Part shown: positions 6,085 through 7,137 of the stretch, one piece after another | Layout of the letters: every line of letters starts with the position of its first letter | How positions within the stretch are numbered: position 1 is the first letter of the stretch | NCBI GenBank assembly: GCA_031411835.1 | Contig: JANOBV010000428.1 | Span: forward strand, 1 to 7,137 | Origin: JADKIH01 sp031411835 | GTDB taxonomy: Bacteria > Bacteroidota > Bacteroidia > AKYH767-A > 2013-40CM-41-45 | DNA: 7,137 nucleotides | Reading direction: 5' to 3' | Made by a program: the position numbers and the translations under genes | Notes under the pieces: model-generated | Seen by the model: only the letters and a program-made list of their open reading frames with translations | Databases searched by the model: none | What the model was told of the DNA's origin: nothing

Positions 6085-7137
6085 CAGACATTTAATTATT
6101 ATGTCGCCAATGACCAATTGACGAGTCCTACGACTTTTCAATTCGATGTTTACATTGTGAGTACGAGTACCAATTTTTTTCTGCGTACAGTTCAAAATTC
6201 ATTTACATTTAATCCGGCATTTATACCTGCTGGAGCAACTGTAACTGCCTCTTATGTAGCAGGTTCAACTGGGATGGCGAGTTATGGGCCAGGAAGTGTA
6301 CAGTTTAATGCTACCTCCGGAGGATTTGGAATTGGTGCTAATACCGGAGTTGCTTGTAGTAACGGTACAACTGTTACAACTACCACACCTGTGAAGGTTG
6401 GTACCTTTAGATTTAATATTACCAGTGCACATACGTTTAATTGTGCTCCGCACAATTTAAATGTTCTGTCAGGATCAGACGTTCTTCCTACAGGTGTTAC
6501 AATTCGTGTTGCAGTTACAAAATGGAATGTTGACGATTGCTCGACTTCTCTAAACTCTATTATTACTACACAGGGAACTTATACAAAAACGGCTGGTTCT
6601 GTTCTTTACGGAAACGTGAATAATATGCGTCCATCGATCAGTTCAAACCCTTCTTCTACAACTAATACTTGTGCACCAAGTGTGGCAAGTTTCACAGTAG
6701 GAGCATCAGGAAACGGAACATCATCACCTGTAGGTTACCAATGGTATGACAATGGTGTTGTAATGACTAATGGAACAGTAGGTACTCTAACTATCCAGGG
6801 AGCGACTTCTAGTACACTAACAATTACGAATCCAACATCAGCAATGAATGGCCACTCTTATACTAGTGTGGTTTCTCAGTGTACGCCGGCTTTGACTAGA
6901 ACGTCAACAGCAGGTATATTAACAGTTCAATCGTGTGCTCCTGTTTGTAATGTAACTATGTCTCCAGCAACAGTAACTAATGTTGCTTGTTTTGGTGGAA
7001 CAACAGGTTCAATCAACCAATGTTTAACAGGTGCAACAGCTCCTATAACTTGGACTCTTAACGGAGGTGCAGCAGCAGGAACTGCAGTATGTAATACTTT
7101 CAGTGGTTTATCAGCTGCTACATATACTGTAGCTTAT
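6007..7137 (+). CDS. Secreted SprB-repeat/Ig-like surface protein, 3'-truncated by the window
   Basis: ATG at 6007 opens a frame that stays open for 377 codons to the window end. In-frame stops at 5968 and 5974 with no start codon between make this ATG the first possible start. The upstream bases are A-rich without a Shine-Dalgarno, normal in Bacteroidota. Residues 1-26 are a signal peptide. Residues 27-~205 form a beta-rich domain (TTFQFDVYIVST, FLRTVQNSFTFNPAF, VTASYVAGSTGM, KVGTFRFNIT) that I know as a recurring N-terminal module of Bacteroidota secreted proteins; its 'FDVYI ... FNPAF' pattern is faintly cohesin-like. Residues 208-309 are an Ig-like domain (YQWYDNGVV, ATSSTLTITNPTSAMNGHSY). 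From about 323 a SprB-type repeat starts. The C-terminus, and hence any sorting signal, is beyond the window. Likely exported adhesin; same composition and strand as its neighbour, 90 bp downstream. Confidence 0.9.
   Translation, partial: MKTNLTYFKVFLLACVFTLLGKTGTAQTFNYYVANDQLTSPTTFQFDVYIVSTSTNFFLRTVQNSFTFNPAFIPAGATVTASYVAGSTGMASYGPGSVQFNATSGGFGIGANTGVACSNGTTVTTTTPVKVGTFRFNITSAHTFNCAPHNLNVLSGSDVLPTGVTIRVAVTKWNVDDCSTSLNSIITTQGTYTKTAGSVLYGNVNNMRPSISSNPSSTTNTCAPSVASFTVGASGNGTSSPVGYQWYDNGVVMTNGTVGTLTIQGATSSTLTITNPTSAMNGHSYTSVVSQCTPALTRTSTAGILTVQSCAPVCNVTMSPATVTNVACFGGTTGSINQCLTGATAPITWTLNGGAAAGTAVCNTFSGLSAATYTVAY
6628..6933 (+). other. Ig-like domain of the second protein
   Basis: Residues 208-309 run from RPSISSNPSS through TNTCAPSVASFTV, GYQWYDNGVVM, TLTIQGATSSTLTITNPTS, MNGHSYTSVVSQC to GILTVQSC. 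The Y-x-W core strand, the 'ATSSTLTITNPT' strand and the 'M.G.SYT..VS.C' strand are typical of Ig-like domains in Bacteroidota adhesins. It differs from the Ig-like types in the upstream gene, so it is not a simple copy of them. Confidence 0.7.
6973..7137 (+). repeat. Start of a SprB-type repeat, cut by the window end
   Basis: Residues 323-377 read VTNVACFGGTTGSI, then LTGATAPITWTLNGG, then FSGLSAATYTVAY. This matches the SprB repeat pattern (N.(S/A)C.GG..GSI......G..APYT..W..G......GLSAGTYTV). SprB of Flavobacterium johnsoniae is a gliding-motility adhesin built of such repeats; one repeat does not make this protein a SprB orthologue. More repeats probably follow downstream. Confidence 0.75.

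Noticed and set aside
6265..6453. Minus-strand open frame of 62 codons
   Set aside because: It is antisense to the N-terminal domain of the second secreted protein, Ser/Thr/Cys-rich with no family resemblance, and is a shadow.

Overview
The window reads as part of a locus for large secreted or cell-surface proteins of a Bacteroidota bacterium (Flavobacteriales, Chitinophagales or Cytophagales type). This rests on Thr/Ser/Gly/Val-rich Ig-like and PKD-like arrays of the kind common in that phylum, a signal peptide ending TA|Q, a SprB-type repeat, an A-rich Shine-Dalgarno-free start, and moderate-to-low GC. There are no enzymes, RNA genes, mobile elements or CRISPR arrays. Both genes are on the + strand and both are cut by the window edges.

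Bases 1-5916 are the 3' part of one giant gene (1971 codons visible, true start upstream). Its product is a string of Ig-like/PKD-like domains with a clear higher-order plan. A three-domain supramodule (a 'QCG/RCG' Ig-like domain, a PKD-like domain, then an Ig-like domain) occurs three times (181-1596, 1597-2898, 3169-4551). In each copy the third Ig-like domain is split at the same loop by a different ~190-220-residue guest domain: a LamG/ConA-like jellyroll (781-1440), a Bacteroidota-type unknown beta domain (2182-2751), and a nidogen-like/'TNGF' beta domain (3751-4401). Three further Ig-like domains (4552-5277) lead to a 209-residue C-terminal module that ends in two EF-hand/dockerin-like repeats. 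No canonical type IX secretion sorting tail is visible.

Bases 5917-6006 form a 90-bp spacer holding a perfect 17-bp inverted repeat (5925-5963), a likely transcription terminator. From 6007 to the window end runs the 5' part of a second secreted protein (377 codons visible): signal peptide, an N-terminal beta-sandwich domain with some cohesin-like features, an Ig-like domain, and the start of a SprB-type repeat.

Taken together this looks like a tandem pair of adhesin-like surface proteins. The points most worth following up are the repeated use of one Ig loop as a docking place for unrelated guest domains, and the adjacency of a dockerin-like C-terminus and a possibly cohesin-like N-terminus. 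Throughout, 'visible residue n' of the first protein means the codon starting at base 3n-2.
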